From positions 1 to 35,415 of the forward strand of contig JASJDW010000010.1 in assembly GCA_030064955.1 (NCBI GenBank): a stretch of DNA of 35,415 nt, written 5' to 3'. Source of the DNA: Crocosphaera sp. Lineage in GTDB: Bacteria > Cyanobacteriota > Cyanobacteriia > Cyanobacteriales > Microcystaceae. Positions 17,711 to 26,230 of the stretch are shown here, piece by piece. Below the pieces are notes generated by a model, which worked only from the letters and a program-made list of their open reading frames with translations, was not told the origin of the DNA and searched no databases. A program made the position numbers and the translations under genes. The first letter of the stretch is position 1; each line of letters starts with the position of its first letter.

Positions 17711-19384
17711 CTAAGAATAATTTTTATCTTCTTTTATTTCATTACTTTTTTTCCAATCCTCTAATGCACCTATAAGAATGGCTGCTGCTGGATGATTAAT
17801 TAATCCTCCTAATGAACCGTGTTTCATAGCTTCAATCACTCGTTTTTTCAAAGAGTCATTACTCTTTATTTCTTTAATAGCATCATTAGCAACTAGAAAT
17901 TTCCCAGAAATTGAATTAGGTGAATAATTAGGGGAATAAGTCGATTCCAATTGTTTAAGAAGTTGTTGAATTTCTTCTGCTGCTTCTGCCAAATTTCGTT
18001 GAGGATTATTCACTATTTTATCCTTTTGTATACTGTCTCCTATTATAGTATTCACATCACCATAACCACTTGAAGAGTGAATATTAATGGTAGGTTGGTG
18101 CAAATTAGTTTGTGGATAATTCATTGCTTCAGATTTATTATTGCTTGCTATTGTTTCAACAAGTTTTAAAAGTCTATCATTTTCCTTTTGTTTGGTAATT
18201 ATTTCATTTCGTTTCAAATCAATTTCCTTATTTAAAAAATTTATTTGCTCATTTTTACTATCTAATATTAAATTATATTTGTTCCAAAAAGACTCTTCAA
18301 TTTTAGCTTTATCTACTTGAAAAGGAACATTAACTCGAATAATCAAAGAACCATTAGGCTTTTTTTCAATAGACTGAACAGATAATGAATAGTCTCCAGC
18401 TTCTACTTGTAAATCTGAGAAAGATTTAGCAAAAGTTTCCCATTCAATACCACCGTTAAAAATTAAGTCTAAAGTTTCTGATGCTTGTTGATATAAACTT
18501 GAAAATTCTCCTTGAGCAAACACTTTATTAGAATCATAAGGATAGCGTTCTTGATATCCTGATTTTAAATAAATATAATCACAAACAATACCATCTAAAT
18601 TAGTTGCTTTATTAATATTCCAATCTTCAAGACAAGCACCTGTTAATTCAGCAAGACTCAAATTCGCATTAGCAAAGTTTGCTGTACTCAGATTAGCTTT
18701 TCTCAAATCTGCCATTTGTAAATCAGCATTAATTAAAGATGCTTGACTTAAATCTGCATCTTTTAAAATTGCTTCTTGTAAATTAGCTTTATTAAGATTG
18801 ACTTCCCTTAAATTAGTTTCGATTAAGCTACTTAATTTGAGACTTGATTGCTTTAATATAGCATTTTCTAAATTTGCTTTATCCAGAATACATCGTTCTA
18901 AATTAACATTGTCTAGACTTGCTTTTTGTAAATTAGCTCCTTCTAAATCACTACCACTTAAATCAGTTTTGGTTAAAATTGCATGGCTAAAAGTTGTGAA
19001 TCTCAAATCTGCATTCATCAATCTCGCGTCGCTAATGATTGCTCTGCTTAAGTTTGCACTAATTAAATTAGCGTTATTCAGCTTTACTGCTTTTAAATTA
19101 GCATTAGCTAAATTAGCTTGTTTAAGTCTAGCACCACGCAAATCACTTTTCTCAAAATTAGCACCTTTTAAAATACTATCACTTAAATCAGCTTGACGAA
19201 GATCAGCACCACTAAAATTACTACGCTTAAAATTTATTCCTTTTAAATCAGCCTGAGATAGATGAGCATTAGATAAGTCTACAGATTCAAAATTAATTTC
19301 AACTTGAGAGTTTTCTTGTTTCCATCGATTCCAAGCGATGACATCTTTTTTCAGCAATTCTAATAATTCATCTGACTTATTCAT
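17711..19384 (-). CDS. Pentapeptide-repeat protein with coiled coil and C-terminal helical domain
   Basis: 557 residues. A short N-terminal helix with the AWNRWKQEN motif (17-25), common at the start of cyanobacterial pentapeptide proteins, precedes roughly 45 pentapeptide units of the A(D/N)LxX type (about 31-258), which should fold as a right-handed quadrilateral beta-helix. Next come a compact domain (about 264-360, including FNGGIEWETFAKSF and an SIEKKPNGSLIIRV strand pair), a charged coiled coil (about 370-412) and a Ser/Gly/Asn linker ending GYGDVNTIIGDS. The helical C-terminus (about 464-545) ends in GALEDWKK, which resembles tails I associate with cyanobacterial NTPase- or pentapeptide-fused signalling proteins. 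There is no enzyme motif and no signal peptide. It is divergent from an AAA-type ATPase, 200 bases apart, and the two may work together (inference). Confidence 0.9.
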   Translation of the reverse strand: MNKSDELLELLKKDVIAWNRWKQENSQVEINFESVDLSNAHLSQADLKGINFKRSNFSGADLRQADLSDSILKGANFEKSDLRGARLKQANLANANLKAVKLNNANLISANLSRAIISDARLMNADLRFTTFSHAILTKTDLSGSDLEGANLQKASLDNVNLERCILDKANLENAILKQSSLKLSSLIETNLREVNLNKANLQEAILKDADLSQASLINADLQMADLRKANLSTANFANANLSLAELTGACLEDWNINKATNLDGIVCDYIYLKSGYQERYPYDSNKVFAQGEFSSLYQQASETLDLIFNGGIEWETFAKSFSDLQVEAGDYSLSVQSIEKKPNGSLIIRVNVPFQVDKAKIEESFWNKYNLILDSKNEQINFLNKEIDLKRNEIITKQKENDRLLKLVETIASNNKSEAMNYPQTNLHQPTINIHSSSGYGDVNTIIGDSIQKDKIVNNPQRNLAEAAEEIQQLLKQLESTYSPNYSPNSISGKFLVANDAIKEIKSNDSLKKRVIEAMKHGSLGGLINHPAAAILIGALEDWKKSNEIKEDKNYS

Positions 19385-19450
19385 ATTATTTTTTAGAGAT
19401 CATCAACAGTGAGAGAACATACTATGATTGTAATTGAACTGCTTTTTGGA

Positions 19451-19460
19451 TATGATCATA
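19451..19460. promoter_or_regulatory. Palindrome in the divergent pentapeptide/ATPase promoter region
   Basis: TATGATCATA is a perfect 10-bp palindrome near the middle of the 200-base spacer between the two divergent genes. It is a plausible site for a dimeric regulator that controls both, but AT-rich palindromes of this length can occur by chance. Confidence 0.35.
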
Positions 19461-19584
19461 ATCAAGACACTACAAATACGAGTGAATCTTAACATGTAGA
19501 CATAACTATTAAGCTGTATTTGAATGGACTACTTCCCTTCTATGGTAACTTATCTTTAATCTATTAAAACATCTACTGTAAGAA

Positions 19585-20868
19585 ATGACCTCTATGAAAC
19601 ATTCAGATTACCCTTTAGAAGAAGTTTTTATCCCTGTTGGTGTTCCGAAAACAACTAGGGTAAAACGAGAGGAGCTGGAGAGATCCATGAAATCATGGGA
19701 ATTAAGCAGAGCCAAACATCTTTTAATTTTCGGACCTTCTAAGTCAGGTAAAACTACTTTATGGAAGGGTTATGTTTCAAACCAGAGAACTCGTCTTGCT
19801 GAAAAGGACATTATTAAAATTGCTTGCAATTCATCTTTTACACTTGAAAAACTATATACAAGTATTTTATTTGAATTAAATGAGTTCTATTCTTCTGAGC
19901 AAACAAAACAAGAATTAAAAAGTAGTAGTTTAGCATCAGAATTAAAAGCAATTTTACCAACCTTACAAGCATCTTTTAAAGCAACACAAGGAGAAAGTCA
20001 ATCTACAACTCAAAAAACATCTAGACTTTCCCATCCAGTTTTAGATGCCAACACTGTTATCAAATTCCTACGAAAAACCCCAAAAATTATTGTTCTTGAA
20101 GACTTCCATTACACCAATGAAAACTTTAAAAAACTTCTTGCCCAAGATTTAAAAGCCTTTTCCGATGAACAATGTCCTTGGATAATCATTGGTGTGAAGA
20201 GAAGAGCTTCAGAAATTTTGCCCTATAATATGGACTTAGGACAAAGAATTTTTGAAATTCCTGTAGAGTGGTTTAATCCCACACAAATTGGAGATATTAT
20301 TGAACTGGGAGAATTTGCACTTAACATTAGGTTTTCACCAGAAATCAAGACAGCAATTATTACAGAATCATTAGGAAGTGCTTCAATCGCTCAAAATATT
20401 TGTTTACGAATTTGTATTATGGAAGAAATAAATAAAACCCAAAATCAAACGAAAAGAATTGAAAAACAATCATTGTTCAATCAAGCTTGTCATGAGATTG
20501 TTCGTTATGATAGTAATAATAAGGAATATTATCACAATTTTATCAACAAAGTTTGTTCGGAAGTTCAAATTAATTTTGCTTGTAGAGAATTTCGGTGGCT
20601 TTTTAAGTTTCTCAGCATAAATGGGATTCCAGATAAAGGTTTAAACATTGAAGATTTATATCAAGGAATGTTAAGTTTAGGATTGACAGGAACAAGTTTA
20701 GAAAGTTGGGAAAATGGGTTAAGAGAATTAATGAATGCACTTAAACAGCAAGATGATTTTCCTTTACTATTTGAATTTGATAATAATCATACTTTTTATT
20801 TGTTAGACAAATATATGAAATTTGTTTTTAAATGGAGTCCAGAGATTGTTGATAATTTATTTAGATAA
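19585..20868 (+). CDS. AAA-type (Orc/Cdc6- or STAND-like) ATPase, unknown role
   Basis: 427 residues. The Walker A motif is GPSKSGKT (50-57), the Walker B motif is IIVLED (168-173, with Glu172-Asp173), and a sensor-1-like strand WIIIGVKRRASE lies at 199-210. A Ser/Gln/Lys-rich stretch (about 104-150) interrupts the core between the A and B motifs. Residues about 230-320 look like a helical lid, and the C-terminal 100 residues probably form a winged-helix-like domain. I do not recognise a named family; TniB-like or Orc1/Cdc6-like AAA folds are the nearest impression. The ATG at 19585 and one at 19594 are both possible starts and no strong Shine-Dalgarno site decides. It is divergent from the pentapeptide protein and followed after 54 bases by a Uma2 gene. 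Confidence 0.85.
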   Translation: MTSMKHSDYPLEEVFIPVGVPKTTRVKREELERSMKSWELSRAKHLLIFGPSKSGKTTLWKGYVSNQRTRLAEKDIIKIACNSSFTLEKLYTSILFELNEFYSSEQTKQELKSSSLASELKAILPTLQASFKATQGESQSTTQKTSRLSHPVLDANTVIKFLRKTPKIIVLEDFHYTNENFKKLLAQDLKAFSDEQCPWIIIGVKRRASEILPYNMDLGQRIFEIPVEWFNPTQIGDIIELGEFALNIRFSPEIKTAIITESLGSASIAQNICLRICIMEEINKTQNQTKRIEKQSLFNQACHEIVRYDSNNKEYYHNFINKVCSEVQINFACREFRWLFKFLSINGIPDKGLNIEDLYQGMLSLGLTGTSLESWENGLRELMNALKQQDDFPLLFEFDNNHTFYLLDKYMKFVFKWSPEIVDNLFR

Positions 20869-20922
20869 ACACTCTTTAATTCAATATATTTCTTAGATAA
20901 GTCAGTTGACCTTTAAATATTT

Positions 20923-21522
20923 ATGACTACCACACCTATTTTACCCTTAACCCTTAAGGAGTTTCTTGAGAAACCAAATATTGATGAATCTCCTGCTTGG
21001 GAATATATTAATGGAGAAGTAATACAGAAACCTATGCCTCAAACCCATCATAGTCGACTACAATTAAAATTAGCTAGTGCTATAGAATTAGTCGCTGAAG
21101 AGAATCAAATTGTGCTTGCTTTTCCTGAATTAAGATGTACGTTTGGGGTTCGTTCGGTTGTTCCTGATATTGCAGTTGTGTATTGGGAGAAAATACCCTT
21201 AAACGATGCAGGAGAACCAGAAAATAGTGCCATTTTTTTCGCACCTGACTGGACAATAGAAATTCTTTCCCCTAATCAAAAATCCACTAAAGTTATTGAT
21301 AATATTCTATACTGTTTAGAACATGGTAGTCAGTTAGGGTGGTTAATTGATCCTGATGAAAGATCCATTTTTGTTTTTCAACCCCAACAAACCCCTAAAA
21401 TTTATAAAGCTGATTTATCTAATAGTGAAATAGAACAAGAAAGTTTACCAACTTTAGATAAAATAGAATTAGATTTAACCGCTAATAAACTATTTAGTTG
21501 GTTACAAATGAAAGTAAAATAA
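20923..21522 (+). CDS. Uma2-family (DUF820) nuclease-fold protein, copy 1
   Basis: 199 residues of the Uma2/DUF820 family, a PD-(D/E)xK-fold group hugely expanded in cyanobacteria and of largely unknown biological role. The expected strand motifs are present: VVPDIAVVYWE for the acidic Asp, WTIEILSPNQKSTKV for the Glu and Lys region, and GWLIDPDERSIFVFQP near the C-terminus. It is a close paralogue of the gene at 21957-22538, sharing long identical stretches at DNA level. Six bases after its stop there is a short remnant matching the start of tex, so the duplication extended past the gene. Nuclease activity has not been shown for this protein; it is a family-level prediction. Confidence 0.9.
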   Translation: MTTTPILPLTLKEFLEKPNIDESPAWEYINGEVIQKPMPQTHHSRLQLKLASAIELVAEENQIVLAFPELRCTFGVRSVVPDIAVVYWEKIPLNDAGEPENSAIFFAPDWTIEILSPNQKSTKVIDNILYCLEHGSQLGWLIDPDERSIFVFQPQQTPKIYKADLSNSEIEQESLPTLDKIELDLTANKLFSWLQMKVK

Positions 21523-21528
21523 TTGATT

Positions 21529-21540
21529 ATGACTGATTAA
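21529..21540 (+). pseudogene. Relic of the tex start codon region
   Basis: ATGACTGATTAA follows copy 1 of the Uma2 gene by six bases, exactly where ATGATTGATTAC, the start of tex, follows copy 2 by six bases. The relic hits a stop at its fourth codon and overlaps the stop codon of the minus-strand pterin dehydratase gene. Confidence 0.65.
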
Positions 21541-21890
21541 TGTTTAGCAAACTTATCAGCAATTTCATCAGTTTTAGCAGCCATAATAAAATCATTGCGA
21601 TGGAGTCCATTAATCGCATGAGTCCACCAAGTTACGGTTACTTTTCCCCATTCTGTTAGTAAAGATGGATGATGTCCTACTTTGTCAGCATACTCTCCTA
21701 CTTGTTGGGTAAAAGCTAATGCACTTTGAAAATCAGGCAATTTATACACTCGTTCTAAACGTAATTCTCCAGAAACATCTTTAACTTTCCATTGAGGAAT
21801 TTCTGTTAAAAATTGATTCATTTCTTCTTCTGTAACTTTTGGTGAGTTCCCGCTACAAGGGACACAAGTTTGTTTTGATAATGCTTCCAT
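21537..21890 (-). CDS. phhB: Pterin-4a-carbinolamine dehydratase
   Basis: 117 residues. The family signature is intact: ADKVGHHPSL (68-77, His73-His74-Pro75), Trp81 and TWWTHAINGLHRNDF with His91. An N-terminal CVPC segment is common in cyanobacterial members. The enzyme dehydrates 4a-hydroxytetrahydropterin back toward the quinonoid form, in phenylalanine hydroxylase cycling or general pterin recycling; no partner hydroxylase gene lies here. A good AGGAG lies just upstream of the ATG on the minus strand. The gene is wedged between the two Uma2 paralogues and converges with copy 1, 14 bases from its stop. The gene symbol is by family analogy. Confidence 0.93.
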   Translation of the reverse strand: MEALSKQTCVPCSGNSPKVTEEEMNQFLTEIPQWKVKDVSGELRLERVYKLPDFQSALAFTQQVGEYADKVGHHPSLLTEWGKVTVTWWTHAINGLHRNDFIMAAKTDEIADKFAKH

Positions 21891-21956
21891 TGGTAACTCC
21901 TGATGGTTAATAGGATAAAATTAAAAGATGTATGAGATCAGATTGAATAATTATCT

Positions 21957-22538
21957 ATGACGAGTATATCTATTTTACCCTTAACTCTTGAGGACTTTCT
22001 CAAAAAACCCAATATTGATGAATCTCCTGCATGGGAATATATTAATGGAGAAGTAATACAAAAATCTATGCCTCAAGGACAACATAGTAAGCTTCAATAT
22101 AAACTGTGCGAAACCATTAATCAAGTAGCTGAAAATGCTAACATTGCTTATGCTTTACCTGAGTTACGTTGTAACTTTGGTAATCGTTCTATTGTTCCCG
22201 ATGTTAGTATATTTTATTGGGAGAGAATACCTGTAACAGAAGCAGGAGAAATTGCTAATCAATTTAATTCTTTTCCCGACTGGACAATAGAAATTCTTTC
22301 CCCCAATCAAAAATTTACTAAAGTCATTGATAATATTTTACACTGTTTAGAATATGGTTGTCAGTTAGGTTGGTTAATTGATCCTGATGAAAGATCAATT
22401 TTTGTTTTTCAACCGCAACAAACTCCTAAAATTTATAAAGCTAATTTATCTAATGATAAAATACAACAAGAAAATTTACCAATTTTAGATAGAATAGAAT
22501 TAGATTTGACCGCTAATGAACTATTTAGTTGGTTATAA
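21957..22538 (+). CDS. Uma2-family (DUF820) nuclease-fold protein, copy 2, C-terminally trimmed
   Basis: 193 residues, paralogous to the Uma2 gene at 20923. The core motifs IVPDVSIFYWE, WTIEILSPNQKFTKV and GWLIDPDERSIFVFQP are kept. Compared with copy 1 it ends five codons early: the CAA codon of copy 1 is TAA here (22536-22538), and the next codons (ATG AAA GTC AAA TAA) still match the lost tail of copy 1. The loss is small and probably harmless. tex starts 21 bases after the new stop, so the two genes may be co-transcribed. Confidence 0.9.
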   Translation: MTSISILPLTLEDFLKKPNIDESPAWEYINGEVIQKSMPQGQHSKLQYKLCETINQVAENANIAYALPELRCNFGNRSIVPDVSIFYWERIPVTEAGEIANQFNSFPDWTIEILSPNQKFTKVIDNILHCLEYGCQLGWLIDPDERSIFVFQPQQTPKIYKANLSNDKIQQENLPILDRIELDLTANELFSWL

Positions 22539-22559
22539 ATGAAAGTCAAATAATTAATT

Positions 22560-24713
22560 ATGATTGATTACAACAAAATCATTGCCACTGAATTATCTTT
22601 ACAACAGCAACAAGTTAAACAGTCTCTTGAATTATTAATTGAAGGTGCAACTGTTCCTTTTATTGCTCGTTATCGTAAGGAAAAAACAGGATCCCTAGAC
22701 GAAACTCAATTAAGAGATATTTGGGAACGTTATAACTATTTAACTGAGTTAGAAAAGCGAAAAGAAACTATTTTAGAAGCGATTAAAAGTCAAGATAAAT
22801 TAACCGATGAATTAGAAAAAAAAATAGAATCTTGCTTATCAAAAACAGAATTAGAAGACTTATATTTACCCTATAAACCGAAACGGCGGACAAAAGCAAC
22901 GATCGCTAGAGAAAAAGGTTTAGATACTTTAGCAGAAGTGATAAAATCCCTCAATCATCCTACAGCTAAACCCCAATCTTTAGAAACAATAGCACAAGAT
23001 TATATCTCAGAAGAAAAAGGGGTTAATACCATCGAAGAAGCATTGCAAGGTGCATCGGATATCTTAGCTGAAGAAGTTGCAGAAAAAGCTAATTTAAGAG
23101 CTTATTTACGAGACTATTTGATGAAAGAAAGTATTTTCATTTCTAAAATAAAGAAAGATTATCCCGAAGGAACGACAAAATATGAAATGTACCGTAATTT
23201 CCAAGCAAGTGTCACTAAAATTGCTCCTCATAACGTCTTAGCTTTGTTTAGAGGTGAAGCAGAAAAAATTATTTCTCTTGATATTGATTTTGATGAAAAT
23301 TTCGTACTTTCTTATTTAGAATCTCAAGAAATTAAAACGAAACACAAACCAATTAAAGTCTTTTATCAATCTATGATAAAAGACGCATTCAATAGGTTAA
23401 TTAAACCTTCATTACTCAGAGAAGTTCGAGCAGATCGAAAAAATTGGGCTGATATTGAATCCATTAAAACCTTTGAAATTAATTTAAAAGAATTACTCTT
23501 ATCTCCCCCCGCAGGAATGCAACCCACTTTAGCTATTGATCCAGGATTTAGAACGGGTTGCAAGGTGGTTATTTTATCAGAAACTGGTCAATTTTCAGAG
23601 TATCAAGCTATCTTTCCCCATAGTGGAGAAAATAAACAAAAAGAGGCAAAAAATACTTTGACAAATTTACTTAAAAAGTATAAAATAGAATTAATTGCGA
23701 TTGGAAATGGTACTGCTTCTCGGGAAACTGAGCAATTTGTTGGAGAGGTGATTAAACCATTAGAAAATAAACCCATAAAAGTAATTGTAAATGAATCAGG
23801 TGCATCCATTTATTCCGCCAGTGATGTTGCAAGAGAAGAATTTCCAGACTTAGATATTACGGTTAGAGGTGCAATTAGTATTGGTAGAAGATTACAAGAT
23901 CCTCTTGCAGAATTAGTAAAAATTGATCCTAAATCGATTGGAGTAGGACAATATCAACATGATGTTGATCAAAAGTTATTAAAAAAGAATCTAGAAGAAA
24001 CAGTAGAAACTTGTGTTAATTATGTAGGTGTTGATTTGAATACTGCATCCAAACAACTTTTAACCTTCGTTTCCGGAATTACTCCAACTATTGCCAATAA
24101 TATTGTTAGTTATCGAGATAAAAATGGTAAATTTAAAAATAGAAAAGAATTACTTAAAGTGTCTAAATTAGGACCAAAAGCTTTTGAACAAGCAGCCGGT
24201 TTCTTAAGAATTAGAGGAGGAAATAACCCTTTAGATAATACCGCAGTTCATCCTGAAAGTTATTCAGTAGTTGAAACTATCATAAAACAATTGGGGGTTT
24301 CTTTATCTGACATTGATAAAATCAGTTCTCGTTTAAAACGATTAGATTTAAACACATTTATTACTGATAATATTGGTTTACCAACGTTACAAGATGTTAT
24401 CACAGAATTAGAAAAACCAGGACGAGATCCCAGAGAAGAATTTAAGTATGCAACTTTCAAAGAAGGGGTTACAGAAATTAGTGATTTAACCGAAGGAATG
24501 ATCCTAGAAGGAGTCATTACTAATGTAGTAAACTTTGGTGCATTTGTTGATATTGGAGTTCATCAAGATGGGTTAATTCATATTTCTCAACTAGCTAATT
24601 ATTTTGTCAGCGATCCAAAAGAAGTTGTCAAAGTAGGAGAAGTTATCAAAGTAAAAGTATTAGAAATTGATGAGAAGTTAAAACGCATTAGTTTATCAAT
24701 AAAAGAAGTGTAA
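22560..24713 (+). CDS. tex: Tex-family RNA-binding transcription accessory protein
   Basis: 717 residues, close to the usual Tex length. The N-terminal helical part contains the family motif PFIARYRKEKTGSLDETQLR. A YqgF/RuvC-like domain starts around TLAIDPGFRTGCKV (about 322-335), a helix-hairpin-helix part is at TASKQLLTFVSGI and onward (about 483-560), and a C-terminal S1 RNA-binding domain (about 642-715) carries VVNFGAFVDIGVHQDGLIHIS, given here by its key words FGAFVDIG and DGLIHIS. Tex proteins bind nucleic acid and affect transcription and stress tolerance; their exact role in cyanobacteria is not settled. It directly follows Uma2 copy 2. Its stop codon lies inside the inverted repeat of a MITE-like element. 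Confidence 0.95.
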   Translation: MIDYNKIIATELSLQQQQVKQSLELLIEGATVPFIARYRKEKTGSLDETQLRDIWERYNYLTELEKRKETILEAIKSQDKLTDELEKKIESCLSKTELEDLYLPYKPKRRTKATIAREKGLDTLAEVIKSLNHPTAKPQSLETIAQDYISEEKGVNTIEEALQGASDILAEEVAEKANLRAYLRDYLMKESIFISKIKKDYPEGTTKYEMYRNFQASVTKIAPHNVLALFRGEAEKIISLDIDFDENFVLSYLESQEIKTKHKPIKVFYQSMIKDAFNRLIKPSLLREVRADRKNWADIESIKTFEINLKELLLSPPAGMQPTLAIDPGFRTGCKVVILSETGQFSEYQAIFPHSGENKQKEAKNTLTNLLKKYKIELIAIGNGTASRETEQFVGEVIKPLENKPIKVIVNESGASIYSASDVAREEFPDLDITVRGAISIGRRLQDPLAELVKIDPKSIGVGQYQHDVDQKLLKKNLEETVETCVNYVGVDLNTASKQLLTFVSGITPTIANNIVSYRDKNGKFKNRKELLKVSKLGPKAFEQAAGFLRIRGGNNPLDNTAVHPESYSVVETIIKQLGVSLSDIDKISSRLKRLDLNTFITDNIGLPTLQDVITELEKPGRDPREEFKYATFKEGVTEISDLTEGMILEGVITNVVNFGAFVDIGVHQDGLIHISQLANYFVSDPKEVVKVGEVIKVKVLEIDEKLKRISLSIKEV

Positions 24714-24834
24714 TACTCACATCTTGCACCATGTTTAACGTGAGTTCGATGTAACATTTCAACTTCTCCTGAAGAATTGATTTCTTTGTTTTCAACTTAA
24801 GTCTTTTTGTACTGATGCAAGATGTTAGTAATAC
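24710..24834. mobile_element. MITE-like inverted-repeat element A after tex
   Basis: GTAATACTCACATCTTGCA (24710-24728) and the reverse complement of 24816-24834 match at 17 of 19 positions. The element is 125 bases, has no open frame of note, begins inside the tex stop codon and overlaps element B by five bases. The core ACATCTTGCA resembles the TCATATCTTGCA arms flanking gap2. No transposase is visible, so mobility is inferred. Confidence 0.65.
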
Positions 24835-24932
24835 CAGTTTCTTAAACTCTAGCTAGACATTTTCGTAGGGGTCAACAACCGTTGACCCCTACAAGATCCA
24901 CATCTGTAGTCTAAGTTGATGAAAATGGTATT
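24830..24932. mobile_element. MITE-like inverted-repeat element B with central 12-bp perfect hairpin
   Basis: Outer arms AATACCAGTTTC (24830-24841) and GAAAATGGTATT (24921-24932) match at 11 of 12 positions. In the centre GTAGGGGTCAAC (24865-24876) and GTTGACCCCTAC (24881-24892) form a perfect 12-bp stem with a four-base loop. It fills the rest of the tex-desB spacer up to the desB promoter zone. A terminator role for tex is possible but there is no T-run. Confidence 0.65.
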
Positions 24933-25031
24933 GGTAGTCGGACATGGATAAAGTGAACTGTGTAAACATTTGTCAACAAAGCTGTAACCTTACTCCTGCC
25001 TTTTGCCTTCTGCCTCATCTCAACTGTAACG

Positions 25032-25060
25032 TTTATTTTTGTCCAGCTACTTAGTATAAT
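25032..25060 (+). promoter_or_regulatory. Candidate desB promoter
   Basis: TATAAT at 25055-25060 lies 65 bases before the ATG. The -35 region (TTTATT-like, around 25032) is poor. Cyanobacterial desB genes are cold-induced, and a leader of this length is compatible with that, but no cold-box motif was identified. Confidence 0.4.
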
Positions 25061-25125
25061 AAGCAAGGTTAAGAAAAATTAAGTTTTTTCCTCACATTAG
25101 TTACAAAAAGGAGATTCCATACTTA

Positions 25126-26175
25126 ATGCAGCAACCAATGACTGTCACTAGGCCAGAACCCAAAGTGGTTGACCTTCCCTTTTCGTTACAAGATATTAGA
25201 GAAGCGATTCCTCCCCATTGTTTTGAGTCCTCTGCTATTAGATCCCTAGCTTATTTTTTCTGGGATGTTTTTGTCGTTTGTGTTCTTTACGCCATTGCTT
25301 ATTCTTTAGATTCTTGGTTTTTTTGGCCGATTTTTTGGGTAATGCAAGGAACCATGTTTTGGGCGTTATTTGTGGTAGGCCATGATTGTGGCCATGGTTC
25401 CTTTTCTCGCTACAAATGGTTAAATAATCTCATTGGTCATCTGTCCCATACTCCCATTTTAGTGCCGTTTCATGGTTGGCGCATTAGTCATCGTACCCAT
25501 CATAAAAATACTGGTAATATTGATACGGATGAAAGCTGGTATCCTATTACAGAATCGAAATATAATCAGATGGAATGGTTAGAAAAATTTGCCCGTTTTA
25601 AACTGGTTTTATTTCTTTATCCTCTTTATTTATTTAAGCGTTCTCCAGGAAGAAAAGGAAGTCATTTTGATCCCAAGAGCGATCTATTTCGTCCTTCTGA
25701 GAAATGGGATGTTTTAACCAGTACCATTTGTTTGATTTTAATGGTTTCTTTTTTAGGATTTTTAACCTATCAATTCGGCTTTTTATGGTTACTTAAATAT
25801 TATTTAGGTCCCTACGTTGTCTTTGTGATTTGGTTAGATTTAGTTACTTTTTTACACCATACCGATCCTGATGTTCCTTGGTATCGTGGCAAAGATTGGT
25901 ACTTCTTAAAAGGAGCTTTATCTACGGTAGATCATGATTATGGATTTATTAATGATATCCATCATAATATTGGCACTCATGTAGCTCATCATATCTTTTT
26001 GACCATGCCTCACTATCACTTAAAAACGGCAACGGAAGCTATTAAACCGATTTTAGGAGACTATTATCGTAAGTCAGATCGTTCCATTTTAGAAGCCTTT
26101 ATTCGGGGTTACAAAGAGTGTTATGTTGTTTCCGATGAAGGAGGGAAAGTTTATTATGAGCCTAGAGAGTTTTAA
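25126..26175 (+). CDS. desB: Omega-3 (delta-15) acyl-lipid desaturase DesB
   Basis: A 349-residue membrane desaturase with the three histidine boxes of the acyl-lipid family: HDCGH (86-90), HRTHH (122-126) and HVAHH (285-289), which bind the di-iron centre. Hydrophobic segments lie at about 41-60, 65-85 and 200-245. The N-terminal LPFSLQDIREAIPPHCFESS and the IDTDESWYPI segment closely resemble DesB proteins rather than delta-12 DesA, so it should introduce the omega-3 double bond into thylakoid and plasma-membrane glycerolipids with ferredoxin as electron donor. AAAGGAG is present upstream of the ATG. The protein is typical in length. It converges with flv3. Confidence 0.94.
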   Translation: MQQPMTVTRPEPKVVDLPFSLQDIREAIPPHCFESSAIRSLAYFFWDVFVVCVLYAIAYSLDSWFFWPIFWVMQGTMFWALFVVGHDCGHGSFSRYKWLNNLIGHLSHTPILVPFHGWRISHRTHHKNTGNIDTDESWYPITESKYNQMEWLEKFARFKLVLFLYPLYLFKRSPGRKGSHFDPKSDLFRPSEKWDVLTSTICLILMVSFLGFLTYQFGFLWLLKYYLGPYVVFVIWLDLVTFLHHTDPDVPWYRGKDWYFLKGALSTVDHDYGFINDIHHNIGTHVAHHIFLTMPHYHLKTATEAIKPILGDYYRKSDRSILEAFIRGYKECYVVSDEGGKVYYEPREF

Positions 26176-26230
26176 TTAATTAGTTGCTATAGTAGAACAT
26201 TCTAGGCATTAACAAATAGAATTAACCATC

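Noticed and set aside
18798-19196. 132-codon open frame opposite the pentapeptide-repeat gene
   Set aside because: It is the antisense shadow of a repetitive A(D/N)LxX coding sequence; its Leu/Lys/Ala-rich translation simply mirrors the repeat.
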